From a virus: a DNA stretch of 30,905 bases. The stretch spans positions 1 to 30,905 of IMG/VR virus record IMGVR_UViG_3300013099_000058, one strand, 5' to 3'. The notes under the pieces are model-generated. The model was not told the DNA's origin and did not search any database. It saw only the letters and a list, made by a program, of their open reading frames with translations. Within the stretch, counting starts at the first letter, position 1; the number at the start of each line of letters is the position of its first letter. A program made the position numbers and the translations under genes. Shown piece by piece: positions 8,623 to 15,686 of the stretch.

Positions 8623-8631
8623 TGGTATACT
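8623..8631 (+). promoter_or_regulatory. Extended -10 promoter before the endonuclease gene
   Basis: TGGTATACT matches TGnTATAAT in all but one base and sits between the post-capsid stem-loop and the GIY-YIG gene, whose AAGGAG ribosome binding site follows at about 8641. It gives the inserted gene its own transcription start. Confidence 0.55.
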
Positions 8632-8651
8632 CCTTACTTCAAGGAGATACT

Positions 8652-9362
8652 ATGGAATTAGTCAATGAACTAGGTATACTAGGTGTAGGTAGTGCTCGTA
8701 GAGCTTGGGGCACGTTTCTATGTCCTGCCTGTGAGGTAGAAGTAGATAAGCCACTTAATAGTGGTTATCGCAATAAGAGCTGTGGTAATAGTGTCTGCAG
8801 ACGTAGTATGTTTACACCTAATAAAAGCTGTAAAGGTAACACAAAACTGATACCTGACTACTCTCTACCATTTTACTCTTCAATTAAAGAGCGCTACAGG
8901 TTAATTAAACTAGAACATAAACTATGTAGTGAGTGGGGAACTTTAAAAGGCTTCATGGACGATATGTATGACTCATATGTTGAGGCTAGAATCAATTGTA
9001 AGTACCTTGCGTTTAATGTGGATGGTGCTGTGGCTTCTAAAGCCTCATGTATATGGACACCTAAAAGTAAGTACGCTAGATTTGATAAGTTAACAGCTTC
9101 TAAATCTTCGTATGTGTACATTGTGAGTGTTGAAGGGTTTTACAAAATAGGCATGACCAAACGTCTTGCAGATCGGATGGAGGCTTTCAATACCTCTAAC
9201 CCTTATGAAGTAAAGGTAGTCACAGCTATTCCTGTAAGTAATGCTTCTTCCATAGAGAAGAAGCTGCACTTACTATATGCAGAACACAACGTAAAAGGTG
9301 AGTGGTTTAACTTAACAGAGTCACAAGTTGAGGATATTATTAAATACCTTAACGACTTATAA
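8652..9362 (+). CDS. GIY-YIG (MUG113/T5orf172-type) homing-like endonuclease
   Basis: A 236-residue protein. The N-terminal part has four cysteines (24, 27, 44, 49) that probably form a zinc-binding DNA-recognition unit. The C-terminal 85 residues are a GIY-YIG nuclease of the MUG113/T5orf172 type: Tyr154-Val-Tyr156 and Tyr164-Lys-Ile-Gly167 form the signature, Arg175 is the expected catalytic arginine, and a Gly-Glu-Trp-Phe near residue 218 supplies the metal-binding glutamate. Such proteins cut DNA and often behave as free-standing homing endonucleases. It interrupts the head gene order between the capsid protein and the next virion protein, and has a promoter on both sides, as expected for a mobile insertion. 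Cysteine-rich composition also sets it apart from its neighbours. Confidence 0.85.
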   Translation: MELVNELGILGVGSARRAWGTFLCPACEVEVDKPLNSGYRNKSCGNSVCRRSMFTPNKSCKGNTKLIPDYSLPFYSSIKERYRLIKLEHKLCSEWGTLKGFMDDMYDSYVEARINCKYLAFNVDGAVASKASCIWTPKSKYARFDKLTASKSSYVYIVSVEGFYKIGMTKRLADRMEAFNTSNPYEVKVVTAIPVSNASSIEKKLHLLYAEHNVKGEWFNLTESQVEDIIKYLNDL

Positions 9363-9366
9363 GTTA

Positions 9367-9375
9367 TGCTATAAT
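9367..9375 (+). promoter_or_regulatory. Extended -10 promoter inside a dyad, after the endonuclease gene
   Basis: TGCTATAAT is a perfect TGnTATAAT box, starting 5 bases after the endonuclease stop. It is centred in the dyad GTTAT-6-ATAAC (9363-9378). A further small hairpin, ATAGG/CCTAT (9427-9441), lies before the AAAGGA ribosome binding site of the next gene. The promoter would restore transcription of the virion genes behind the insertion. Confidence 0.6.
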
Positions 9376-9460
9376 AACACCAGTTAAAAAGTAAGCGTAG
9401 TTTGAGATAACTGCAGATATATGGCAATAGGTAAACCCTATCCAATAAAGGAAATTAAAT

Positions 9461-10036
9461 ATGAGTAATACATTCGAAGATATGACTAACCCACAGCTTA
9501 AAGAAGCTTGTGAAGATTTTGGTTTAGAAGTGAAAGCAAAGAACCCTGCAAAACCTAATAAGACTGAGTACCTTGAGGCACTTAACACGTTTAAAGCTGC
9601 GCAAGATGCAACACATGGTGTTGATGAGGTAGAGGATAAAGAGGAAGAAGTTGTTACTTCTAAGCCTAAAGTAAAGGTACAGACACCTGCACAGTTAATG
9701 AAGTTAGACCTGTTTAAGAAAGATAGAGTTATTGTACATGACCAACAAGAGTCCCAAACTAAGGATGAGATGGTATCTATTTCTTGGGGTAATAGACGTA
9801 TTGGTGGTCAAACTGATTGGGTAGATGTGGGAAGTGGTGAACCACAATATATTAGACGTGGAGCTATTGGTAATTTAAAAGAGGCTACAATGGTTACACA
9901 CGTATCTAAGACTAACGGTGGTGCATCACAAGCACGTAAGAAGAGATTCATTGTTGTTGAAGTTGATAACTTAACTCCTGTTGAGTTTGATGACTTAAAA
10001 GCTCAACAGAAGATGCGTGCAAGCAAAATAGCATGA
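9461..10036 (+). CDS. Virion protein with HeH/SAP-like N-terminus
   Basis: A 191-residue protein with AAAGGA 9 bases before the ATG. The first 45 residues read as a helix-extension-helix (SAP/HeH-like) unit with the pattern Leu-Lys-Glu-Ala-Cys-x-x-x-Gly-Leu and Pro-x-Lys-x-Glu-Tyr-Leu-x-Ala-Leu, a small DNA- or protein-binding fold seen in several phage head proteins. A Glu/Lys-rich linker (about 55-80) joins a beta-rich C-terminal domain. It occupies the slot behind the major capsid protein, where N4 has gp55. A head or head-completion role is inferred. The family assignment of the C-terminal part is not known to me. Confidence 0.7.
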   Translation: MSNTFEDMTNPQLKEACEDFGLEVKAKNPAKPNKTEYLEALNTFKAAQDATHGVDEVEDKEEEVVTSKPKVKVQTPAQLMKLDLFKKDRVIVHDQQESQTKDEMVSISWGNRRIGGQTDWVDVGSGEPQYIRRGAIGNLKEATMVTHVSKTNGGASQARKKRFIVVEVDNLTPVEFDDLKAQQKMRASKIA

Positions 10037-10049
10037 TCTAAGTACTTAT

Positions 10050-10073
10050 AGAGGGCTGTCACAGCTCTCTTTT
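10050..10073 (+). terminator. Intrinsic terminator
   Basis: AGAGGGCT and AGCTCTCT form a stem with one G-T pair around a short GTCAC loop, followed by a T-run. It lies 13 bases behind the stop of the 191-residue gene and closes the capsid transcription unit. The next operon starts only 20 bases later, so either read-through or an unseen promoter must serve it. Confidence 0.75.
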
Positions 10074-10094
10074 AAATACTTATAAAGGATATGG

Positions 10095-10193
10095 ATGGGA
10101 CGTACAAAATGGTCTGAAAGTAATATAGTAACTGGTACTATCACATACACGATGTGTACTGATAGTACTTGGAAACTAAATAAGGAGTCATAA
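10095..10193 (+). CDS. Small coupled ORF, 32 residues
   Basis: ATG at 10095 follows AAAGGA (10084-10089) by 5 bases, the same extended site used before other virion genes. The 32-codon frame ends in TAA that shares its last base with the ATG of the next gene (TAATG), a strong sign of real, coupled translation. The peptide has one cysteine (residue 21) and two tryptophans. Its Lys-Trp-Ser-Glu start resembles the Lys-Trp-Ser-Asp at the start of the next protein. It could be a small virion protein or, given the radical SAM enzyme 1.2 kb downstream, a substrate peptide. The latter is speculation. Confidence 0.6.
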   Translation: MGRTKWSESNIVTGTITYTMCTDSTWKLNKES

Positions 10194-10498
10194 TGGCGGA
10201 TATAAAATGGAGTGATATTGTAGGCAATTGCACTGTAAGTGATGGAGGCTATGTTGGCTGTTTGATGCAGTTAGCTAGTGCTCACATAAATGCTGCTGTT
10301 GAGGCTTCCAGAATCACACAGGATCATGCAGGGGAAGTGTACACAACTATGATACCAGCTGCTATGCAACATGGTATAGGTTTTGCAATGCAGGATGAGT
10401 TGACTGAGGCTGAAATAGAGAAAGCTTTAGCTGAAACTGTTGTTGTGCAACAGAAGATCGTTGGACGTAAGCAACTACCTGCAGAGAGTGGTGACTAA
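10193..10498 (+). CDS. Small protein of the radical SAM operon (101 aa), hypothetical
   Basis: A 101-residue protein, coupled to its neighbours by TAATG overlaps on both sides. GGAG lies 5 bases upstream of the ATG. Two cysteines (residues 12 and 22) sit in a Gly-rich N-terminal stretch. The rest is helical and Ala/Glu-rich, ending in a basic-acidic tail. No domain is recognised. The tight coupling suggests that it works with the following proteins, probably in virion assembly. Confidence 0.75.
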   Translation: MADIKWSDIVGNCTVSDGGYVGCLMQLASAHINAAVEASRITQDHAGEVYTTMIPAAMQHGIGFAMQDELTEAEIEKALAETVVVQQKIVGRKQLPAESGD

Positions 10499-10794
10499 TG
10501 GCTAGGGGATTTGGACGTGATAAGTCTAGAACAGCGTTAGCAGTATCTGCACAGACTAAAATTACTATTGAGGGTGATTATGAAGATGATAGAATTAAAG
10601 CTTCTAACGTATTTCACGCCCTAGGTGTTACATTTAGTGGTAATGCTGTATCCAGTATACAAGTACTTGAGGACATCGATGATTTACAGTTAAGAGTTCA
10701 AGTACTCGAAGATTGGATATCCAATATATACCCAGCACACATACACCAGTATGATGATGATGGAGTTACAGAAGAAACTACAGGAGTAATCTAA
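10498..10794 (+). CDS. Small virion-operon protein (98 aa), hypothetical
   Basis: A 98-residue, cysteine-free protein in the TAATG-linked chain. The N-terminus is basic, the centre holds a short helix with heptad leucines and valines (residues about 60-80), and the C-terminus is acidic with a His-Ile-His-Gln-Tyr segment. The heptad stretch could mediate oligomerisation. No family is recognised. Confidence 0.75.
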   Translation: MARGFGRDKSRTALAVSAQTKITIEGDYEDDRIKASNVFHALGVTFSGNAVSSIQVLEDIDDLQLRVQVLEDWISNIYPAHIHQYDDDGVTEETTGVI

Positions 10795-11420
10795 TGGGAT
10801 TAATGAGTACAACACAGGCAATAAAAACAGTATCTACATATATAAAGAACTTTGACGGAACTACTAGTATCGATGAGAGCAAGGTTGAGATTGACACATT
10901 CACTGGGTACAGTAGAGTTGTTGTTACAACAGTTGATGCACCACTTCCAGGTGACTCTACTACTGTTACTACAGAGATAGCACCATTTCAACTAGTGGAT
11001 ACTGTTGAAGTAGACAGAGTATTTGATGCGATGATTACATCAGTATCTGACTCTTTAGATACATTATATGGTGCTGACAAACTAGATGCTGAACTGTACT
11101 CTAAGGTACTGGCTTCAATGATGCAAAGTACATTAGATTTAGCTACTAAGTCTGCTCAACAGCAACCAACACTAGATGCACAGTTACTCAAGACTGAGGC
11201 TGACACATCGTTTGTTAAGACACAACAGAATGAGTTAAGTAAGTCTGTAGGGTATAACAATAAGATTAAAGCACTTGATGCTTACTCAGACCTTATTGGT
11301 ACTATGGGAGCGGGTGGATTGACTATTTCGGAAAATATGTGGAGTACAGAGTTTGACATGATAGCTGATTTAAATACGTCTGGTACGTTCACAGGAACAC
11401 CGGTAGTAAGTAAGCTGTAA
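10794..11420 (+). CDS. Virion protein (208 aa), hypothetical
   Basis: A 208-residue, cysteine-free protein. AGGAG lies 6 bases before the ATG, which overlaps the previous stop (TAATG). The N-terminal half is Thr/Val-rich and probably beta. Residues about 95-175 are helical with Gln/Ser/Lys. The C-terminal 25 residues are Thr/Gly-rich. It ends two bases before the radical SAM gene. Its place among virion genes and its composition suggest a structural or ejection component. It is one candidate partner of the radical SAM enzyme. Confidence 0.75.
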   Translation: MGLMSTTQAIKTVSTYIKNFDGTTSIDESKVEIDTFTGYSRVVVTTVDAPLPGDSTTVTTEIAPFQLVDTVEVDRVFDAMITSVSDSLDTLYGADKLDAELYSKVLASMMQSTLDLATKSAQQQPTLDAQLLKTEADTSFVKTQQNELSKSVGYNNKIKALDAYSDLIGTMGAGGLTISENMWSTEFDMIADLNTSGTFTGTPVVSKL

Positions 11421-11422
11421 CT

Positions 11423-12373
11423 ATGAGCGGCTTTACTATTATAGACGAAGCTGTAACTATTGAGCTTACAACCAATTGTAACCTTAACTGTAGCTACTGC
11501 TACTTAAGTGAGGAAGCACGTACTGCTAAGTACAGTGCTGTTGAGGTGGGTATTAAAGCCATGAATCATTGCAGGGATATAGTTCGTACAATGAAGAGGG
11601 ACGGAGTTATACTTCGTTCAGTTATGCTACTTTCAGCAGAGCCTACGGTTCTGAATGCAAATCACCTAGCTATGTGTATTAATATATTGAGTGAACGTGT
11701 TGAACACATTCAGATTATGACTAACGGAGTTAGACTTGCAGATGAGGATTACTATAATTCACTTTTTAAGTTAGTGAAAGATGTAAGAGTTACTATAGGT
11801 GTAACTATAGATGGTTATAAGGAACTACATGATGCCGCTAGAGACAATAGTTATGATGACGCTGCTAGCACTGTTGCTAGGTTATATAAAGACAAGAGAC
11901 TAGAGCGCGTTAATATAGTGGTAGGTACAGAGGCTATTAAGGACCCTGAGAGGTTCAAAGCTTGGTATAAGGAGTTTATCCTTGATAGAGGTATTCTTCA
12001 CATAGCGAGCTCCGTAGAGCCTCCTGTGATACTAAGTATGCAGGAGCGTATGGCTATTATAAAGCTACTGCGTGATATGACTGATATGCATGGAGAAGCT
12101 ATTGATACAGACGTTGATATGTGTAGTAATGTACATATACTGCTTGATCGAGCTATAGCTCAATGTACCAATGACTGTGCTACGGTATCAGGTAAGTACA
12201 TTAACCTGGATTCAGACTTTAAACTGTTACTAGCCTCAAGGCAGTATTACACTAAAGTGATGAATGAAGAGTGCAAGACTTGTGATAAACAGGATATATG
12301 TAATGTGCATTGTCATTGGCATACAGCACCTAATGGGTTCGCTTTTAATTGTGCGTATGGTAGGAATGATTAG
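11423..12373 (+). CDS. Radical SAM enzyme with SPASM-like auxiliary cluster domain
   Basis: A 316-residue protein. Cys19-x3-Cys23-x2-Cys26 is the canonical radical SAM motif that binds the [4Fe-4S] cluster reducing S-adenosylmethionine. Later features fit the fold: the Thr-Ile-Asp-Gly-x-x-x-x-His-Asp strand of peptide-modifying members lies near residues 130-141. The C-terminus has Cys284-x2-Cys287-x5-Cys293-x3-Cys297 and Cys310, the exact spacing of the SPASM auxiliary-cluster region, although the usual Gly-x4-Cys upstream is not conserved (Cys248 and Cys252 may substitute). SPASM proteins modify peptides or proteins (for example anaerobic sulfatase maturases, PqqE, sactipeptide maturases). 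QueE is excluded by motif spacing and length. The gene is embedded in, and coupled with, virion genes, so a virion protein is the likeliest substrate. The substrate itself is unknown. Confidence 0.88.
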   Translation: MSGFTIIDEAVTIELTTNCNLNCSYCYLSEEARTAKYSAVEVGIKAMNHCRDIVRTMKRDGVILRSVMLLSAEPTVLNANHLAMCINILSERVEHIQIMTNGVRLADEDYYNSLFKLVKDVRVTIGVTIDGYKELHDAARDNSYDDAASTVARLYKDKRLERVNIVVGTEAIKDPERFKAWYKEFILDRGILHIASSVEPPVILSMQERMAIIKLLRDMTDMHGEAIDTDVDMCSNVHILLDRAIAQCTNDCATVSGKYINLDSDFKLLLASRQYYTKVMNEECKTCDKQDICNVHCHWHTAPNGFAFNCAYGRND

Positions 12374-13215
12374 TGGGTTTAAGAAGTCCTAAGTTTAGAA
12401 CCCCTGGTGCAATAAAGAGCTTAAGTAACAGCTTTTTAGGTGATATATTCGGTGCACTGCTCGCTGCATTTACCAACCTAGCGCTAGCCGTTTACGGTTT
12501 TGGGGAAACTATCGTGGATGTGATTAAAGAAGTTAATCATATAGCTATCGATGCAGTAGTTGATGTGCATATAGAGTTAACAGAGCTGGCAGGAAGCACA
12601 ACTGACGCCCTTGTAGGCAGTGAGTTTGAAGCAGGTACGTTAGTGAATGCTGCTGAAGGCGCGAGATGGGTAAGTCATGGTATTGTTGAAGGGGATAAAA
12701 ACGCCATACTGATGGGTGCTATACTGGCTGCTTCTATTGCGCTGGCTGTATTATCTGCAGGGGCTGCAACAGGTTTAGTTATGACCGCTATTGCTTACAT
12801 ATCTGTAGCCTACACAATCTACAATGTTACTATGACACTTGCAGAGCTTGGAGAGATGATCACTCAGCGTCCGGACTTATTCTACGACTCCTACGGTAAC
12901 CTGACCATGCAGTATATGCACGAGTACTGGCAAAGTATGCGAGATGCTATGAACCTTAATATAGCCCTTGGCTTTATTACAGGCTCTATTTACAACTGGT
13001 ACCCAGGGCAGCTACTATACGATGCACCTAGAGCAGGGGATATACTATTCGCTGCTGATGGTGCTCAAGACACGGTAATGTTCTATGGAGGGCAAAACAA
13101 CAACATAAAGATGCTGAACGAAGTTAACGTAACAAATAGATACTCAGAGCCATGGACTAACCACATAGATAATCTAGCAGGTGAGAATGACTTTAACTGG
13201 ACGACAATAACGTAA
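12373..13215 (+). CDS. Hydrophobic internal virion/ejection protein candidate
   Basis: A 280-residue, cysteine-free protein. The GTG start at 12373 shares a base with the radical SAM stop (TAGTG), and AGGA lies 7 bases upstream. Residues about 20-50 form an amphipathic to hydrophobic helix, and residues about 115-155 hold two membrane-type segments rich in Ala, Ile, Leu and Gly. The C-terminal 100 residues are soluble and aromatic-rich. This resembles phage ejection proteins that enter host membranes (T7 gp14/gp15 type) and the position of the N4 30-kDa internal protein. Translational coupling to the radical SAM gene makes it a candidate substrate or partner. Confidence 0.65.
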   Translation: MGLRSPKFRTPGAIKSLSNSFLGDIFGALLAAFTNLALAVYGFGETIVDVIKEVNHIAIDAVVDVHIELTELAGSTTDALVGSEFEAGTLVNAAEGARWVSHGIVEGDKNAILMGAILAASIALAVLSAGAATGLVMTAIAYISVAYTIYNVTMTLAELGEMITQRPDLFYDSYGNLTMQYMHEYWQSMRDAMNLNIALGFITGSIYNWYPGQLLYDAPRAGDILFAADGAQDTVMFYGGQNNNIKMLNEVNVTNRYSEPWTNHIDNLAGENDFNWTTIT

Positions 13216-13216
13216 T

Positions 13217-13231
13217 ACGCTATAATAGCGT
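13217..13231 (+). promoter_or_regulatory. TATAAT promoter inside a dyad
   Basis: ACGCTATAATAGCGT is a dyad of 6+6 bases with TATAAT (13221-13226) at its centre, in the 43-base gap before the glycine-rich gene. It is either a promoter whose -10 box sits in an operator-like palindrome or a short hairpin. A TATAAT at 9370-9375 has the same arrangement. Confidence 0.45.
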
Positions 13232-13258
13232 TAAAATAAAATAATAGAGAGGTAATAC

Positions 13259-14098
13259 ATGTGGGCTGAATTAGGAAATGCGTTAACTAGTGGTGTAACA
13301 GGTCAAATAATGCAGACACTTGGTGGTGCTGCAATTGGGTATGGTATAGACAGGTTATCAGGTGGTAATGGCGGTATTGGTGCCGCACTTGGAGGACTCG
13401 GCGGATTAGGTAACTCTTTCTCTAGTGGCTTCGGTGGTGTAGCAGGAGGATTCTCAGACACTTTTATAGGTGGAGGTGTGTTAGGCCTGGGTGGTGAGGT
13501 TGCTGCCGATGCGGCTGTTGATGGTGCTATAAGCCCTATAACAGGAAATGCTGACAAGCTAGTCCTACAGTCTAATGGTTCGTATGCACTCCCAGGCACA
13601 GCTCAAAGGCTTGCCCAGGACGGATTTGCCGGAGCAGCTGTGCCTCAGGTCCAAATCGGAGCGGTTGGCCTTAACCCAGGGACAGACGCGGCATTAGCAG
13701 AAGTTGCGGCGGGTACTAGCTATCCTTCAGTGTTTAACCAGCCTCACGCTGTACAGCCGGTAAACCCAGATACAGTTGTTAAAGGCCTCACACCTATGGA
13801 GAACGTAGGGCTTGGTATTAAAGGCTTGACAGACATGGGTGGGATGTACCTTAGGTACGATCAAGGTAAAAATGAGAGTAAGGCCGCTAAAGATGCTATG
13901 TACACAAACCTAGCTATGCATAATAGTCAATTGGCAGAGACTAAACGTTACAACGACTTTCAAGAGAATAGACTTGTAGCTGGGGATGATAGACGTGACA
14001 CTACTAACAGTGGAGCGATAGGGGCATTTGATAACAGTGCATTAGCAATTGGTAAGAAGAAGAAGAGACCAGTGCCTACTTCATCAACGGCGATGTAG
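13259..14098 (+). CDS. Glycine-rich internal virion protein
   Basis: A 279-residue, cysteine-free protein with GAGG 8 bases before the ATG. Residues about 5-110 are extremely rich in Gly, Ala and Ser with hydrophobic spacing, such as might insert in a membrane. Residues about 180-250 are a helical, charged segment, and the end is Lys-rich. The plan is like T7 gp14-type internal core proteins that form a channel in the outer membrane. Only composition and position support this. The next gene begins two bases behind its stop. Confidence 0.65.
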   Translation: MWAELGNALTSGVTGQIMQTLGGAAIGYGIDRLSGGNGGIGAALGGLGGLGNSFSSGFGGVAGGFSDTFIGGGVLGLGGEVAADAAVDGAISPITGNADKLVLQSNGSYALPGTAQRLAQDGFAGAAVPQVQIGAVGLNPGTDAALAEVAAGTSYPSVFNQPHAVQPVNPDTVVKGLTPMENVGLGIKGLTDMGGMYLRYDQGKNESKAAKDAMYTNLAMHNSQLAETKRYNDFQENRLVAGDDRRDTTNSGAIGAFDNSALAIGKKKKRPVPTSSTAM

Positions 14099-14099
14099 T

Positions 14100-15629
14100 A
14101 TGCAGGGTTTTAATTATACAGTAGACAATGGTCCAAGACGCCAGCTTACACCCGCGTTTCGTGTAGATGCTAACTTAGTTAAGCAATCAGCTACATCAGG
14201 GGCTCTCAACGCTTTTAAACAGTACGAGAAGAACCAGGCAAGAGACGCAACTGCGGAGCAGTTGGCGTTGAATAACGCTAGAGCTGATGAGACTCTTAAG
14301 TTACAGCAAGCTGCTAATACTAGAGCTATTAATGCTGATAGTAGAGCAGCGGCACAGGAGACTGACAGAGTAAGTGCGTTAGCACAGAAAGCTGCTCAGG
14401 AGAAAGCACTGGCTGGTATATATGATAATATGCCTGATAAGCAATTAGTAGATAAGACTGTTGTTACTCAAAAAGCAATACCAGGTACAGTGGACAACTT
14501 AGCTGCGGTGCAGAATGCACAGCGTGCTAACGCTATGACTGCGTTATCACAGGATGCGTTGAACAGTGGTAGATTCTCTATGCCTGCTGTGGCACCAGGT
14601 AAGGTACTGCCAAGTACGATACCTACCCACCCGCAGTCGAATGCGCTTGGGGACAGGGTTAAACCTGGGGTTGTGTTAAAACAGTATCCACAAGTGTACG
14701 GGGAAAGTCCCCATACATACTATGAAACGGCTGATGGTGAGGAGATGAGCTTAGTAGGTAAGTGGCTAGGTGGGTACGAAGAGGTTGACAACTTTGATAG
14801 GGTAAATCCTCTAGGTACAGAAACTAACCCTGTAGCACCTAACGTAATACGTGAGATTGATGTTGTTAAATCACCTGCTAAATCGAAAGAAGATACTACT
14901 AAAGACGATTACATTGCGAAGCAATTAGTAGCACTTGATAAGCAATTGAAGAAAGTACCAAAACGTTCAGTAGGCACTAAAGGTACCGCTGCACAGACTA
15001 AAGTTGTACAAGAAGAGATTGCTATGGATAGAGAAGGCAGGTTACAATACCTTGCAGATACTATTAGAGCTGATAAGACACTTACAGGTTCGGCTAAGAT
15101 AAATGCACTTAAGAACTTAGAGGTAATGGTACCTGAGACTAAGTCTGAGAAGGAAGCTGCACGTAAAGCGCGTATTAAGTGGGATGCTGAGACTCAGCAG
15201 CAGATTAAGGCTAAGTACGCTTCTAAGACTCCTACAGTATCTGAGCAGATAGCAATGCAGAAATACGCTGCAGGACTAGTTGATGAGGCTACCACGGTTA
15301 CCGAGTTAAAGAATATACACCCTAAGATGCCTGCTACAATTAAGACTCTCAAAGGTGCTGAGGCATATATTGCTAAAGTCAGTAAGAAACCTAAAGGTTC
15401 TTTTAACTTAGCCGAGTCTATGTACAGTGGCCTTAGCGGTAAGGATGCCGAGGATACACAAGCTGTTACTAAGTTCCTTAAAGATAATGCTAAAGCACTA
15501 AGTGCTATGAGCGCTGGGGAGCAAAAAGCTCTTGTGGCTAGGTATGTAGCGCAGTACTCTACTGAGAGTGGGTGGGATCCTACTGACTTCGTTGGTGGCT
15601 CTGCCGCTGGAGATGCCTTCAGTTACTAA
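14100..15629 (+). CDS. Helical internal virion protein (509 aa), hypothetical
   Basis: A protein of 509 residues from the ATG at 14100. A longer reading from 14049 would overlap the preceding gene and begin with an unlikely Arg-rich stretch, so 14100 is chosen, with coupling across a one-base gap. Residues about 25-110 are coiled-coil-like (Ala, Gln, Lys, Asp), residues about 115-260 are Pro/Gly-rich and extended, and residues about 270-470 are again helical with Lys. No cysteine and no enzyme motif are seen. Its position right before the three giant proteins suggests an ejected or internal core protein. Confidence 0.7.
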   Translation: MQGFNYTVDNGPRRQLTPAFRVDANLVKQSATSGALNAFKQYEKNQARDATAEQLALNNARADETLKLQQAANTRAINADSRAAAQETDRVSALAQKAAQEKALAGIYDNMPDKQLVDKTVVTQKAIPGTVDNLAAVQNAQRANAMTALSQDALNSGRFSMPAVAPGKVLPSTIPTHPQSNALGDRVKPGVVLKQYPQVYGESPHTYYETADGEEMSLVGKWLGGYEEVDNFDRVNPLGTETNPVAPNVIREIDVVKSPAKSKEDTTKDDYIAKQLVALDKQLKKVPKRSVGTKGTAAQTKVVQEEIAMDREGRLQYLADTIRADKTLTGSAKINALKNLEVMVPETKSEKEAARKARIKWDAETQQQIKAKYASKTPTVSEQIAMQKYAAGLVDEATTVTELKNIHPKMPATIKTLKGAEAYIAKVSKKPKGSFNLAESMYSGLSGKDAEDTQAVTKFLKDNAKALSAMSAGEQKALVARYVAQYSTESGWDPTDFVGGSAAGDAFSY

Positions 15630-15654
15630 CTTCTTGCAGAAACCTTCGTAATAC

Positions 15655-15662
15655 TGTATAAT
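15655..15662 (+). promoter_or_regulatory. Promoter before giant protein A
   Basis: TGTATAAT with perfect TATAAT (15657-15662), and a weak TTGCAG at 15634-15639 with a 17-base spacer. It lies in the 57-base gap before the TTG start of protein A and probably drives the A-B-C transcript. Confidence 0.6.
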
Positions 15663-15686
15663 CCTTTATTAATTTAAAGGATATAC

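Noticed and set aside
11423-12373. QueE-type 7-deazaguanine synthase, as found in phages that modify DNA
   Set aside because: QueE is shorter, has a different cysteine spacing and no SPASM-like C-terminal cysteines, and no other deazaguanine genes are seen.
14049-14099. Longer start of the 509-residue gene
   Set aside because: It would overlap the preceding gene and add an Arg/Cys-rich stretch; the ATG at 14100, right behind the stop, is better.
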